From assembly GCA_019237945.1 (NCBI GenBank), contig JAFAOG010000406.1, positions 1-53,258 of the forward strand: a DNA stretch of 53,258 nt, read 5' to 3'. Source of the DNA: Deltaproteobacteria bacterium (lineage in GTDB: Bacteria > Myxococcota_A > Polyangia > Haliangiales > Haliangiaceae). How positions within the stretch are numbered: the stretch's first letter is position 1; the number at the start of each line of letters is the position of its first letter. The notes beneath the pieces were generated by a model that worked only from the letters and a program-made list of their open reading frames with translations, searched no databases and was not told where the DNA came from. The position numbers and the translations under genes are program-made. This document shows, one piece after another, positions 17,270 through 29,407 of this stretch.

Positions 17270-18052
17270 CTACTCGGCCGCTGCGACCTGCGCCTTGATG
17301 AACGCGAGCGCGGTCGGGAATCGCTGCAGCAGATCGGGCTGTGCGAGAAGTGCTTGCTGCGCGATGCCCTCGAGCCGAAAGCTCGTCGTCTGATCGATCT
17401 CGCCCGCGGCCTGACACAGCGTCTTCGCGAGGCCGAGCGCGGCCGCCGGATGCTGGACGAGCTGCGCGACGCGCTTGGCGATCGCGGCATCGAGATCGGC
17501 GGCGACCTCGTGCACGAGCCCGTAGCGCTCCGCGGTGCGTGCCTTGACGACGCGGCCGGTCAGCACGAGCTCGCGCGCCCGCGGCTCTCCAACGGCGCGC
17601 ACGAGACGCGTCGTGCCTCCGACATCGGGCACGAGCCCGAATGCGATCTCGGGCAGGCCGAGCGCGCAGTCCTCGCTCGCGATGCGGATGTCGGCGGCGA
17701 GCGCGAGCTCGAGCGCCATGCCGATGCACGCGCCGTGAACCGCGACGATCACCGGCTGGTGCAGCCGCGACATCCGGTGAAACGTCTCCTGCAGCTGATG
17801 ATGCAGGTGAAGAAACGGCGCCTGCGCGGTCGCGCCGAACACCTCGGCGAGCAGCGTGTGATCGATGCCGCTCGAGAACACCGGGCCGCGGCCGCGGATC
17901 ACGACGACGCGGGCACGACGATCTGAGCCGATTTCGTCGAGCGCCGCGCCGAGCTCGCGCATCGCTTCGCCATCGAGCGCGTTGCGCTTGTCGGGATGAT
18001 CGAGCCACAGCGTTGCGACGGTGTCGGTGCGTTCGAGCTGGATGCGAGGCAT
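17270..18052 (-). CDS. Enoyl-CoA hydratase/isomerase (crotonase) family protein
   Basis: The 260-residue crotonase-fold enzyme shows HPDKRNALDGEAMREL near residues 19-34, the oxyanion-hole segment FSSGIDHTLL, the second one HGACIGMALELALAAD, and LPEIAFGLVPDVGGTTRL with the catalytic glutamate region. It probably acts on acyl-CoA thioesters in beta-oxidation. SSGID in place of the common AGAD/AGGD suggests an isomerase-like subgroup (dienoyl-CoA isomerases have SSGID), so hydratase activity is not assured. It is divergent from the alpha/beta hydrolase gene with only 21 nt between starts. Confidence 0.9.
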   Translation of the reverse strand: MPRIQLERTDTVATLWLDHPDKRNALDGEAMRELGAALDEIGSDRRARVVVIRGRGPVFSSGIDHTLLAEVFGATAQAPFLHLHHQLQETFHRMSRLHQPVIVAVHGACIGMALELALAADIRIASEDCALGLPEIAFGLVPDVGGTTRLVRAVGEPRARELVLTGRVVKARTAERYGLVHEVAADLDAAIAKRVAQLVQHPAAALGLAKTLCQAAGEIDQTTSFRLEGIAQQALLAQPDLLQRFPTALAFIKAQVAAAE

Positions 18053-18073
18053 GGCGCAGTCTACGATGGCGGC

Positions 18074-18892
18074 GTGCTGCCCGAGCCACAGACGTTCACG
18101 TTCCGCGGCCGCCGAATCTGCTATCGCGAGTACGGCTCGGGTCCCAAGGTCGTCGTGCTGACGCACGGCCTGCTGATGGACAGCCGCATGTACCAGAAGC
18201 TGGCGCCGGTGCTCGCCGCGCGCGGGCATCGCGTGATCACGGTCGACATGCTTGGCCACGGCTCGTCGGGGCAGCCGTACGAGATGACGGAGTACTCGAT
18301 GCCGCAGTTCGGCCGCGATGTCGTCGCGCTGCTCGACCACCTCGGCATCCCGCAGGCGGTGATCGGCGGCACCTCGCTTGGTGCGAACGTCGCGCTCGAG
18401 GTCGCGGTCGCCGCGCCGGCTCGCGTGCGCGCGCTCGTGCTCGAGATGCCGGTGCTCGAGAATGCGCTGCCCGCGGCGGCGGCGGCATTTGTCCCGCTCG
18501 CGCTCGCGCTGCGGATCAGCCAGCGCATGATGCGCGCAGTCTCTGCGATCACGCGGCGCATTCCGCGCACGAATTACGTCGTCGACCTGATGATCGACTT
18601 CGTGCGCCGCGATCCGGCCGCCTCGATCGCCGTGCTCGATGGCCTGATCTTCGGCCGCGTCGCGCCGCCGATCGAGGACCGCCGCGCGCTGACGCACCCG
18701 ACGCTCGTCGTCGGCCATCCTTCCGATCCGATTCACCCGTTCAGCGACGCCGACCGCATCGCCCGCGAGCTGCCAAACGCGCGGATCGTCACGGCGAGCT
18801 CGATCGCGGAGTGGCGGGTGCGGCCGGCGCGCCTCGATCGCGAGCTCTCCGCATTTCTCGACGAGGTGTGGGCGCTGCGCGCGGTCGCCTAA
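18074..18892 (+). CDS. Alpha/beta hydrolase fold protein
   Basis: The 272-residue protein has the alpha/beta hydrolase core: LTHGLLMDSRMYQKLAPVL, VDMLGHGSSGQP, and nucleophile elbow GGTSLGAN with S101. An acid candidate is in VVGHPSDPIHPFSDADR. The usual C-terminal catalytic His (in a GH motif) is not seen, because the end reads VTASSIAEWRVRPARLD. Either H in the DPIH segment substitutes or the enzyme is atypical. The GTG at 18074 follows the divergent crotonase start by 21 nt. The TAA stop is formed by the first bases of the inverted-repeat element downstream. Confidence 0.88.
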   Translation: MLPEPQTFTFRGRRICYREYGSGPKVVVLTHGLLMDSRMYQKLAPVLAARGHRVITVDMLGHGSSGQPYEMTEYSMPQFGRDVVALLDHLGIPQAVIGGTSLGANVALEVAVAAPARVRALVLEMPVLENALPAAAAAFVPLALALRISQRMMRAVSAITRRIPRTNYVVDLMIDFVRRDPAASIAVLDGLIFGRVAPPIEDRRALTHPTLVVGHPSDPIHPFSDADRIARELPNARIVTASSIAEWRVRPARLDRELSAFLDEVWALRAVA

Positions 18893-19052
18893 CCCCAGCG
18901 TTCGTCCGTGGTGACCTAGGATCGCGGAGCAGCGCGCGGAGGCCGAGGCGCCGCCCCGAAGCGCTCCCGGGCGGAACGCGAGGGCGCGGCAACGAAGGGA
19001 TCGCGCGCGATGCCGCCGCGAGCCGGGTCAGCACGGGCGAACGCTGGGGTTA
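18890..19052. mobile_element. MITE-like element with 27-bp terminal inverted repeats
   Basis: Left arm 18890-18916 and right arm 19026-19052 are inverted copies (25 of 27 positions match; the outer TAACCCCAGCG/CGCTGGGGTTA matches perfectly). The 109-bp interior has no ORF of note. The ends begin and finish with TA, as expected of IS630/Tc1-type insertions that duplicate a TA target. The first three bases of the left arm supply the TAA stop of the hydrolase gene. A long RNA hairpin or a terminator are alternatives. I cannot count genomic copies from this window. Confidence 0.65.
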
Positions 19053-19080
19053 GGGCACGGTCGATGCAATCGCCGTCGGC

Positions 19081-19827
19081 ATGCGGATCCTGGTCACCTG
19101 GGGAAGCACGCGCGGCGGGACGGCCGGCATCGCCGACGAGATCGCGTACGTGCTCGAAGCGCACGGTCATGTCGTCCTCGCGATGCCCGCCCGGGATGCG
19201 CCATCTCCCGATGGCTACGATGCCGCGATCATCGGCGGGGCCGTCTCCGAAAGTCACTGGCATCGCGACGCGCGCCACTACCTCGAGCGTCACCTCCACG
19301 CGCTGCGGCGCATCCCGACGTGGCTGTTCTCGACCGGCGACGGCACCGACGACAGCCGCGAGCTCGACGCTCTCGTCGCTCGCCTCGGCGCGCTCGACCA
19401 CGTGACGTTCGGCAGCCGCCTCGACGACCGCGTCGACGCATGGGCCGCGCAGATCGCGCGCGAAGTGCCGACCGCGAGGCCTCGCCCGTACGACGAGCTG
19501 CACGGTCACACGCTGCACCGGATCGTCGAGTACGGCGCGGTCGCGTGGGCGGCGTCCGCGGTTCCGCTCGTCGGCCACGCGGTCGTGCTCGCGACGATCG
19601 CGTCCGTCATCGCGTTTGGCTTGCTCGCCCGTCGCTACCAGGCCGATACCGGCGCGCGCGCCCCGCTCGCGATCGCCGTCGCGTGGGCCGGGTTCGCGCT
19701 CGTGCTGAACGCGATCTTCTTCCGCACGATTTCGGTCGCGATTCCCGCCGGTTTCGGCCTCGCGGCCGCGTGGGCCGCCGGTGCGATCACGGCGATGACG
19801 CCACTGCCCCGAGCTGTCGTACGATAG
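19081..19827 (+). CDS. Flavodoxin-domain protein with C-terminal membrane segments
   Basis: In this 248-residue protein residues 1-145 are a flavodoxin-like domain: the FMN phosphate-binding start VTWGSTRGGTAGIA, GGAVSESHWHRDARHYL and FSTGDGTDDSRELD match HemG/flavodoxin-like proteins. Residues about 160-240 carry three hydrophobic helices (ASAVPLVGHAVVLATIASVI, LAIAVAWAGFALVLNAIFF, AAAWAAGAITAM), which is unusual for flavodoxins. A role in protoporphyrinogen oxidation or another membrane electron transfer is possible but not shown. The start lies 28 nt after the inverted-repeat element. Confidence 0.82.
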   Translation: MRILVTWGSTRGGTAGIADEIAYVLEAHGHVVLAMPARDAPSPDGYDAAIIGGAVSESHWHRDARHYLERHLHALRRIPTWLFSTGDGTDDSRELDALVARLGALDHVTFGSRLDDRVDAWAAQIAREVPTARPRPYDELHGHTLHRIVEYGAVAWAASAVPLVGHAVVLATIASVIAFGLLARRYQADTGARAPLAIAVAWAGFALVLNAIFFRTISVAIPAGFGLAAAWAAGAITAMTPLPRAVVR

Positions 19828-19831
19828 CGGG

Positions 19832-20656
19832 ATGCGTTGGTGCATCGTCGCGCTCGTCGCCGGCTGCAGCCACTCGCCATCGGGCACGATGACCGATGCC
19901 GCGCACGACACGGCGGGCACGACCGACGGCGCGACCGACACGAACGCCGCGATGGTCACGCTGCCGCCCGCGAACGCGAAGGCCGACTACCAGCTCGGCG
20001 GTGCGTATCCGCCGCCGACCGGCGTCATGATCGTTTCGCGCGATCGCACGGAAGCGCCGGCCGCGGGCCTGTTCAACATCTGCTACCTCAACGGGTACCA
20101 GGTGCAGCCCGGCGAGGAGAGCACGTGGGATGCCGATCTGCTGCTCTCGAACGCGCAGGGCCAGCCGGTGATCGACACGGCGTGGAACGAGCGCCTGCTC
20201 GACGTGCGCGCCGGCAAGCGCGGTCGCATCCTCGCGCACGTGCAGGCGTGGATGATGGGGTGCAAGCAGGCGGGCTACCAGGCGATCGAGATCGACAACC
20301 TCGACTCGTACACGCGCTCGCAGAGCCTGCTGACCGCCGACGACGCGGTCGCGATGATGAGCCAGTTCTCGACGGCCGCGCATGCGCTCGCGCTGCCGAT
20401 CGCGCAGAAGAACTCCGCGGACCTCGTCGCGCGCAAGACCGAGCTCGGCACCGACTTCGCGGTCGCCGAGGAGTGCAATCACTACAGCGAGTGCGACAGC
20501 TACACCGCCGGCTACGGCGATCACGTGATCGTGATCGAATACGTGCGCGCGGATTTCACGACCGGCTGCACCGCGTTCCCGCAGCTCTCGATCATCCTGC
20601 GCGACCGCAACCTGGTCACGCCGGGCAACGCGGCCTACGTCTACGACGGCTGCTGA
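19832..20656 (+). CDS. GH114-like (endo-alpha-1,4-polygalactosaminidase family) lipoprotein
   Basis: The 274-residue lipoprotein has a very short signal (MRWCIVALVAGC) and a Thr/Asp-rich linker to about 45. The rest (YQLGGAYPPPTGVMIVSRDR, YLNGYQVQPGE, DVRAGKRGRILAHVQAWMMG, GYQAIEIDNLDSY, LPIAQKNSADL, AVAEECNHYSEC) follows the GH114 TIM-barrel pattern. It would cleave amino-sugar polymers in exopolysaccharide, or act as a deacetylase/transglycosylase-associated hydrolase. It begins 5 nt after the flavodoxin stop, so the two are probably co-transcribed. The 3' end overlaps darP by 16 nt. Confidence 0.87.
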   Translation: MRWCIVALVAGCSHSPSGTMTDAAHDTAGTTDGATDTNAAMVTLPPANAKADYQLGGAYPPPTGVMIVSRDRTEAPAAGLFNICYLNGYQVQPGEESTWDADLLLSNAQGQPVIDTAWNERLLDVRAGKRGRILAHVQAWMMGCKQAGYQAIEIDNLDSYTRSQSLLTADDAVAMMSQFSTAAHALALPIAQKNSADLVARKTELGTDFAVAEECNHYSECDSYTAGYGDHVIVIEYVRADFTTGCTAFPQLSIILRDRNLVTPGNAAYVYDGC

Positions 20657-21138
20657 AGCCGCGCCATCACGTAGCGGAACAGCGCGCGGGCCGCGCCGGG
20701 CGGCCGACCGGTATCGCGCTCGCGCTGCGCGGCATCGATCAGCCGCGGTAGCTCGTCGTCGTAGCCGCCGGGCAGCTCGGCCGCCGCCGCGATGCCTTCC
20801 TCGATCAGCCGCGCGCGCCACGCTTCCGCCTGGTGGAACAACCGCACATCGCCCGCATCGCCTTGCTCGAGCTTCTCGAGCTTGTCTTCGAGCACCGCGA
20901 GATCGACGTGGCGCAGCTCGCCGGCGAGCGTTCGTTCGGCGCGGCGCCTGGCGATGTGCGAGCTGACACGGCGCGCGGTCACGATTTCTTCCCGCAATTC
21001 ATCGTCGACGTCGAGCTTTGCCAGCTGGGCGTCCTTCAGATTCATCAACTGCCTGGCGACCTTCGCAGACCGATCGCCGGCGCGTTTCGTCTTGCTGCGG
21101 GAGATCTGGCGCGCGGTCCTATCGTCGTCGCGACTCAC
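20641..21138 (-). CDS. darP: DarP/YjgA ribosome maturation factor (DUF615)
   Basis: The 165-residue protein is of the DUF615 family: RTARQISRSKTKRAGDRSAK near the start, LMNLKDAQLAKLDVDDELREEI, AGELRHVDLAVLEDKLEKLE and the Trp/Arg C-terminal helix segments. Such proteins associate with 50S precursors and help form the peptidyl transferase centre. It is highly charged and cytoplasmic. Convergent with the GH114-like gene (16-nt overlap); its promoter region is shared with the divergent 21250 gene. Confidence 0.88.
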   Translation of the reverse strand: MSRDDDRTARQISRSKTKRAGDRSAKVARQLMNLKDAQLAKLDVDDELREEIVTARRVSSHIARRRAERTLAGELRHVDLAVLEDKLEKLEQGDAGDVRLFHQAEAWRARLIEEGIAAAAELPGGYDDELPRLIDAAQRERDTGRPPGAARALFRYVMARLQQPS

Positions 21139-21223
21139 GCGGCCAGTATACGGTTGTTAACCGAGGTTCACGCGATCGTGGCTATCTCCGTGATCCTCGG
21201 GGTGGCACGGGGCGTGGACTAGC

Positions 21224-21249
21224 GGGGCCTGTCGTCAAAGAAAGGCCCC
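21224..21249 (+). promoter_or_regulatory. Hairpin directly before the GTG start of the barrel-like protein
   Basis: A perfect 7-bp stem (GGGGCCT at 21224-21230 with AGGCCCC at 21243-21249) encloses a 12-nt loop, and the GTG start follows at once. AAAGG, the only ribosome-binding candidate, spans the loop and 3' arm, so folding would hide it. Translation control is an inference from placement. Confidence 0.4.
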
Positions 21250-21918
21250 GTGAAGACTCCTCTAGCTCGCCTAGCCATCGCCGCCGCCCTCGTGACCTCC
21301 GCCACCGCCATGGCCGAGCCCGTCGTCCGCGACCACCGCGATGACGCGCCCGCCATCACCACGACCCGCTACCGCCACCGCCCGGGCCCGCGCTTCATGA
21401 TGCCGCTCAAGATCGACATCGGCGCCACCGGCATGAACACGGTGCACGGCTTCGCGCCCGGCATCGGCGCCGCGGTCGGCATCCACTGGGCGTCGCTGTC
21501 GCCGACCCCGACCGACACCGACGTCGGCATCGGCGTGTTCGGGGCGCTGATGGGCGCGCCGAAAGATCAGATGATGACGACGAGCGACAACAACGGCGTT
21601 GCGCTCGGCGGCGCCTACCTCGAGGTCGGTCACACGCTGTCGCGCGGCGACTTCTGGCGCACATGGGCGTCGGGCCGCGGCGAGTACTTCGGCAGCTCGG
21701 CGTTCGGCCAGGACCGCGCGGGCTTCGGCGCGTCGGGCCGCCTGAGCGCGGAGCTCTACGTCAGCGGCGTCGGCATCGAGCCGCGCGGTGTGTTCCTCGG
21801 CACGTACGCGATCGGCGTGTACGTCGAGGCCGGCGTTCGTGACATGGGTCCCGACGTCGGTGCGTTCAACGTCGGCGGTGGCCTGACGTTCCGCACGCCG
21901 CTCGTGTTCGCGCCCTAG
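21250..21918 (+). CDS. Exported protein, probable outer-membrane beta-barrel
   Basis: The 222-residue protein has a GTG start and a signal peptide (MKTPLARLAIAAALVTSATAMA, cleavage after about 22). The mature part alternates glycines and aromatic/hydrophobic residues (GIGAAVGIHWASL, VGIGVFGALMG, FGASGRLSAELYVSG) and ends in a strand-like LTFRTPLVFAP, as in small outer-membrane barrels. No family is recognised. The upstream hairpin may affect its translation. It is convergent with the large kinase gene (10-nt gap). Confidence 0.75.
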   Translation: MKTPLARLAIAAALVTSATAMAEPVVRDHRDDAPAITTTRYRHRPGPRFMMPLKIDIGATGMNTVHGFAPGIGAAVGIHWASLSPTPTDTDVGIGVFGALMGAPKDQMMTTSDNNGVALGGAYLEVGHTLSRGDFWRTWASGRGEYFGSSAFGQDRAGFGASGRLSAELYVSGVGIEPRGVFLGTYAIGVYVEAGVRDMGPDVGAFNVGGGLTFRTPLVFAP

Positions 21919-21928
21919 GTTTTCACAC

Positions 21929-25120
<3,192 letters not shown>

Positions 25121-25135
25121 TGCCGCGACTCTACG

Positions 25136-25738
25136 TCACCACCGGCGCCGGGCGGCGAGAAATGCTCGGCCGCGCGGCGACAGCTCGTAGCCGACCTCGA
25201 AGCTCTGCGTCAGCCCGAGCTTCTTGAGCTTGCGCACGTCGACCTTGAACGGCAGCGTCTCGCGCCCGAGCTTCTTCGCGAGCTGCGATGCCGCGACCTG
25301 CGGATGCTTCGCGATCAGGCGCAGCGTCTTCGCCGTCCACGGAGCTTTCTCGTCGAGGCGCGCGAGCTTCTTCGCGATCGCATCGATGTCCTCCTTCGAC
25401 AGCTTGTCGACGAGCGCGATCTCGACGCGATCGCCGTCGCCGCCGTGGTGCAGCGCGATCCGGTAGACCTCCGTCGCATCGGTCAGGTCTTCGCCGCGCG
25501 GTCCGCTCCGAAGGTAGTCGACGAGCGCCGCGCGGCCCGCGAACCCGGCCGCCTTCGCGTCGAGATCGCCGATCTCGCCGACGCGCACGACCCGCACGTC
25601 ATCGACCTCGAGCACGCCGATCGGATGACACCGGTAGCGCCCGCCATTGCGCACGTGCGGCTTGTCCCACCGCCGGAACGTCAGTGTGACGCTGCCGTCG
25701 ACGAGCCCGGCGTGGAACGGCTTCTTAAAGAGCAGCAC
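25136..25738 (-). CDS. ASCH/PUA-like domain protein with C-terminal winged-helix-like part
   Basis: The 200-residue protein has an ASCH-like N-terminal domain (LLFKKPFHAGLVDGSVTLTFRRW, GRYRCHPIGVLEVDDVRVV), a fold that binds RNA or nucleic acid. A C-terminal segment (about 125-195; AKTLRLIAKHPQVAASQLAKKLGRE) reads like a winged helix with DNA contacts. The GTG at 25738 is selected because the ASCH motif begins immediately; it lies inside the end of the SUMF gene (14-nt overlap). A function in RNA modification or regulation is not determined. Confidence 0.75.
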   Translation of the reverse strand: MLLFKKPFHAGLVDGSVTLTFRRWDKPHVRNGGRYRCHPIGVLEVDDVRVVRVGEIGDLDAKAAGFAGRAALVDYLRSGPRGEDLTDATEVYRIALHHGGDGDRVEIALVDKLSKEDIDAIAKKLARLDEKAPWTAKTLRLIAKHPQVAASQLAKKLGRETLPFKVDVRKLKKLGLTQSFEVGYELSPRGRAFLAARRRW

Positions 25739-26699
25739 AGCAGCGGAAACCCGTCGAGTAATCCCAGTACGACGTCGCGTGCGCGGTCGTCGCGTAGAGG
25801 CAGCCGTTGCCGTTGAGCACGGTATCGACATAGTAGCCGCCGCGGAACGTGCCGTTCGGATCGGCCGTCCACTCGTGCAGGTTGCCCATCATGTCGAATG
25901 CGCCCTCGGCCGTGATGCAGCCTGGGTTTCCGCCGGTGAGCGCGAGCCCCGCCGCTTCCTGGTTGAGACACGGGCTGTCGAGGTGCGAGTAGATCCAGCT
26001 CGCCGTCGTGCCGTAGAGCTGCTGCGCCGGATGCTGCGCGCGCGCGTCGTTGCACGTGCCAGGCTGCCGCGTGTTGCCGTACGGATAGGTCGTCATCGCC
26101 GGGCCCTGACACGCGCGCAGCCACTCGGTATCGCTGCACAGCCGCTTGCCCGCCGCCGCACACGCGGCCGCTGCTTGCACCTGCGAGATGTAGCCCTGCG
26201 GGACCGCGCCGCGCAGCGATACGGCCTTCACGGCGTGGCCGGCCGGGTTGTGATACGGCGACCACGGTTTGCCGGTGTCGTCGACGAGCGCGGCCTCGTA
26301 GCGATCGATGCAGAACGTGTCGATCTTCGCCATGCCCGCAGGACAGCCCGGATCGCCCGCGTCCTCGAGGAGACACGCATTCGGCTGCGGATGCTGGTTT
26401 GGATCGCATTCGATCGCATCGGCGAACCGCGGCGTGCAGCACTCGATCCCGGCCGAGCCCGCACACGCCCCGGCCGTCGGCGTGCGCGACTCGATGCAAT
26501 CACCGACCGCGATGCACGACCCGGGCAGGCTCATCGCGGTGCAGCTCGGAGCCGCGCTCGCGGGCGGCGCGTCGGGCGTGACCGGCACCACGCACGCGGC
26601 GCTGTCGCCAACCGCGGCGTCGATCACGGCGACCGGCGCATCCGGCTTCTTGCCGTGCGAGCTTCCGCACGCGGCGAGCAGCACGAGCCAGCGCTTCAT
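25725..26699 (-). CDS. SUMF1/FGE-sulfatase-domain lipoprotein
   Basis: The 324-residue lipoprotein (signal MKRWLVLLAACG, lipobox LLAAC) has an Ala/Asp/Pro linker. The formylglycine-generating-enzyme fold runs from about 115 to the end: MAKIDTFCIDRYEA, GKRLCSDTEWLRACQGP, DMMGNLHEWTADPNGTFRGG and TGFRCC. Cys spacing is higher than in FGE proper, and the canonical active-site pattern is not evident, so it is probably a structural or ligand-binding SUMF relative. The start overlaps the stop of the M1 peptidase gene (ATGA) and its end overlaps the ASCH start. Confidence 0.85.
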   Translation of the reverse strand: MKRWLVLLAACGSSHGKKPDAPVAVIDAAVGDSAACVVPVTPDAPPASAAPSCTAMSLPGSCIAVGDCIESRTPTAGACAGSAGIECCTPRFADAIECDPNQHPQPNACLLEDAGDPGCPAGMAKIDTFCIDRYEAALVDDTGKPWSPYHNPAGHAVKAVSLRGAVPQGYISQVQAAAACAAAGKRLCSDTEWLRACQGPAMTTYPYGNTRQPGTCNDARAQHPAQQLYGTTASWIYSHLDSPCLNQEAAGLALTGGNPGCITAEGAFDMMGNLHEWTADPNGTFRGGYYVDTVLNGNGCLYATTAHATSYWDYSTGFRCCAAL

Positions 26700-29350
26700 T
26701 TGAAGAACTTCTCGAACGCGGGCTTCTCGCGCGCCGTCTCCGCGATGCACACGTCGGTGCGTTCGAGCGCCTGCGCGACCGCGTTCTGGGCGCCGTCGAA
26801 CTTCGCGGCGCGCGGCGTGACGAGGTCGGCCACCGTCTTGCGGCGCTCGGGGTCGCACGGCGCCTCGGCGATGTTCGCCAGGAATCCGGCCGCGTCGTCG
26901 CCGCGCATGTGCGAGAGCAGCTCGTCGATGTGCTGCTGCAAGAACGCCAGCGCCTGGTCGCGCGTCTCGCGCTGCGAGATCAAGATGAGCGGAATCGCCA
27001 CCGTCTCGCGCGTATCGAAGTCACCGCCGAGCGTGAGGTCGAGTGCGCGCTGCACGAGCTTCGCGTCGGTGAACGCGGCCAGCGCGAAGACAAGTCGCTG
27101 CTGATCGCGGCGATCGCGCGGAGCCTTGGCCGCGGCGAGCAGGCGATCGAAGCGCGCCGGATCGTTGCCGTGTGCAGCGGCCGTGAGTACGGCGACAACG
27201 AGGTCGTCATCGATGCCCTTGCGATCCGCGAGCCACTTGTCGGCGAGCTTCTCGGCCTGCGCGCGCAGCGTCGGGTCGAAGCGCGCGACCCAGCCGAGCG
27301 CGGTGATGCGCAGCTTGTGCCGCTCGTCGTCGTCGCCGGCGGCGCGCTTCCACCCGAGCGCGCGGGCGAGCGGTGCGATCAACTTGACGTTCCACGCGCG
27401 GCTCGCCTGGAACAGCGCATCGTCGAAGCCTCGCGTCTGGAGGTCGCTCGCGGTCAGCGCCCACCGCGCGATCCGGGGATCCTTGTCGGCGATCATCACC
27501 GGGATCGCCGCGAGCACGCTATCGATGTCGGCCTGGCCGCGCGCGACCATCGCCCGCAGATCGGAGAACGCCATCATCTTCTCGGCAACGGTCAGCTTCG
27601 CGACCGCCGGCTGCTTGCCGATCACGACGCTGCGGTAGTAGCCGTACGCGTCCGCGTTCGGCACGATCCACGACGGGCAGTACGCGATCTCGATCGCACG
27701 GACGCCGCACGCGCGATCGCTATGCTTGCCGTCGCCGTAGCGCACGCACACCGGGATCGACCACGGCTGCGGCGCGGGATCCGTCACGCCGGCGGGCAGG
27801 GCACGCTTGCTCTCGTCGATGACTATCCGCGGCTTGGGCCCGCACTCCGCCTTCACGTCGACGAGCGGCGCGCCGGGCCGCGTCACGTACGTCTGCAACA
27901 TGTCGCCGACCTGATCGCCGAGCTGCGCGCGCGCCTCGCCGAGGAAGTCCTGCGCGCTCGCGTTGCCCCACGCGTGCTTGCGAACGTAGGCGCGAATGAA
28001 CGCGCGAAACTTCTCCGGCCCGACGAGCGCCTCCGCTGCGCGCAGGATCGACGAGCCCTTCGCGTAGGTGATGCCGTTGTCGAACGACGCCTCGATCTCC
28101 TCGGTCGTCTTGACGTCGTGATGGATCGGCCGCGCGGCGAGCGTCTCGTCGGCGCCCATCGACCACATCGTGATCCCGACGCGGTCATCGCGGTAATGCC
28201 ACTCCGGCGCCACCGCATCGGTGATGTTCATGTCGCTCCACTCGCCGAGCGCCTCGTTGAGCCACGTATCGTCCCACCACGCCATCGTCACGTAGTCGCC
28301 GAACCAATAGTGCGACAGCTCGTGCGCGAGGATGTTCGCGTAGTTTTGCTTGCGCGAGCGCGTCTCCTCGTCGTGACGGATCAGCGTCAGCACCTGGCCC
28401 ATCGCGACGATGCCGGGATGCTCCATCGTTCCCCAGTAGCGAGGCACGACCGCGACGTCGAGCTTGCCGTACGGGTAATCCATGTCGAAGTAGTTCTCGA
28501 GCGCGACGACGACCTTCGGCGTGATGATCTTCGCGTACGCGAGCTCGTCGGCACGGCCCTTCGGCACGATGAACGCGATCGGCGTCTTCGCGCGCCCCGC
28601 GACGCCATCCTCGACAACATCGAACGGCCCGACGACAAACGCGACCAGATAGCTCGGCAGCGGCTTGCTCTCGGCGAGCTCGACGCGCTTCATGCCGCCG
28701 GCCTCGTCGGTCTCCTTCACGATCGGCGCGTTGGCGCGCGCGACATCACCCTTGCGCACGTGGAACACGAGCGTCCACGGAACCTTGTAGCTCGGCTCGT
28801 CGAAGCACGGGAACGCGCGGCGCGCATCGATCGGCTCGAAGAATGTGTAGACGTACGGTTCGTTGCCCTCGCGCTCGCTGTAGATGCCGCGGCTCTTGTC
28901 GTGATCGATGCCCGCTTCGTACGTGACCTCGACGGTCGACGCGCCGGGCTGCAGATCCTGATCGATCATCAGACCGATGAAATTCTCACCGCCCGCGATC
29001 GCGCGTGCCGGCTTCCCGCCGACCACGGCCTTCGCAACCTTGATGTCGCGCGCGTTGAGCCACACGACCCGCGTCGGCTTCTTCACCGTGACGTCGATCG
29101 TGATCACGCCTTGCACGCGATCCCGGTCGGGCACGATCGTCTGCTCGAGCCGGTAGCGCACCGGCACCACATCGCCGGGCAGCCGGAACGTCGGCGGCGC
29201 CGGATCGACGGCCGGATGCGCGACCTCGACGGGCCCGGGCAGTGGCGGCGGGGCCCCAGGCGGAGGCGGGGCAGGGACCGGTGCCGGCCGCGGCGAGCTT
29301 CCCGAACACCCGATCCCGGCGATCACGGCGAGGACGATGAGCCTGCGCAT
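26696..29350 (-). CDS. M1-family zinc metallopeptidase, lipoprotein
   Basis: This is an 884-residue aminopeptidase-like protein. A lipobox-type signal (MRRLIVLAVIAGIGC) leads to a Pro-rich linker (about 20-45), then the M1 fold. The zinc site is HELSH (343-347) with E366 in WLNEALGEW. The exopeptidase motif reads GTMEHPG instead of the canonical GAMEN, so substrate selection may differ. The C-terminal half (about 560-880) is helical, as in M1 ERAP-like C-domains. It is the first gene of an operon with SUMF lipoprotein, ASCH protein and TPR kinase. The divergent PilZ gene starts 57 nt away. Confidence 0.93.
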   Translation of the reverse strand: MRRLIVLAVIAGIGCSGSSPRPAPVPAPPPPGAPPPLPGPVEVAHPAVDPAPPTFRLPGDVVPVRYRLEQTIVPDRDRVQGVITIDVTVKKPTRVVWLNARDIKVAKAVVGGKPARAIAGGENFIGLMIDQDLQPGASTVEVTYEAGIDHDKSRGIYSEREGNEPYVYTFFEPIDARRAFPCFDEPSYKVPWTLVFHVRKGDVARANAPIVKETDEAGGMKRVELAESKPLPSYLVAFVVGPFDVVEDGVAGRAKTPIAFIVPKGRADELAYAKIITPKVVVALENYFDMDYPYGKLDVAVVPRYWGTMEHPGIVAMGQVLTLIRHDEETRSRKQNYANILAHELSHYWFGDYVTMAWWDDTWLNEALGEWSDMNITDAVAPEWHYRDDRVGITMWSMGADETLAARPIHHDVKTTEEIEASFDNGITYAKGSSILRAAEALVGPEKFRAFIRAYVRKHAWGNASAQDFLGEARAQLGDQVGDMLQTYVTRPGAPLVDVKAECGPKPRIVIDESKRALPAGVTDPAPQPWSIPVCVRYGDGKHSDRACGVRAIEIAYCPSWIVPNADAYGYYRSVVIGKQPAVAKLTVAEKMMAFSDLRAMVARGQADIDSVLAAIPVMIADKDPRIARWALTASDLQTRGFDDALFQASRAWNVKLIAPLARALGWKRAAGDDDERHKLRITALGWVARFDPTLRAQAEKLADKWLADRKGIDDDLVVAVLTAAAHGNDPARFDRLLAAAKAPRDRRDQQRLVFALAAFTDAKLVQRALDLTLGGDFDTRETVAIPLILISQRETRDQALAFLQQHIDELLSHMRGDDAAGFLANIAEAPCDPERRKTVADLVTPRAAKFDGAQNAVAQALERTDVCIAETAREKPAFEKFFK

Positions 29351-29407
29351 GCGCGCAGCTTCGCCGAGATCTTGCCCACTGCCGAGGCCCGTCCGTACGA
29401 TTTCGGT

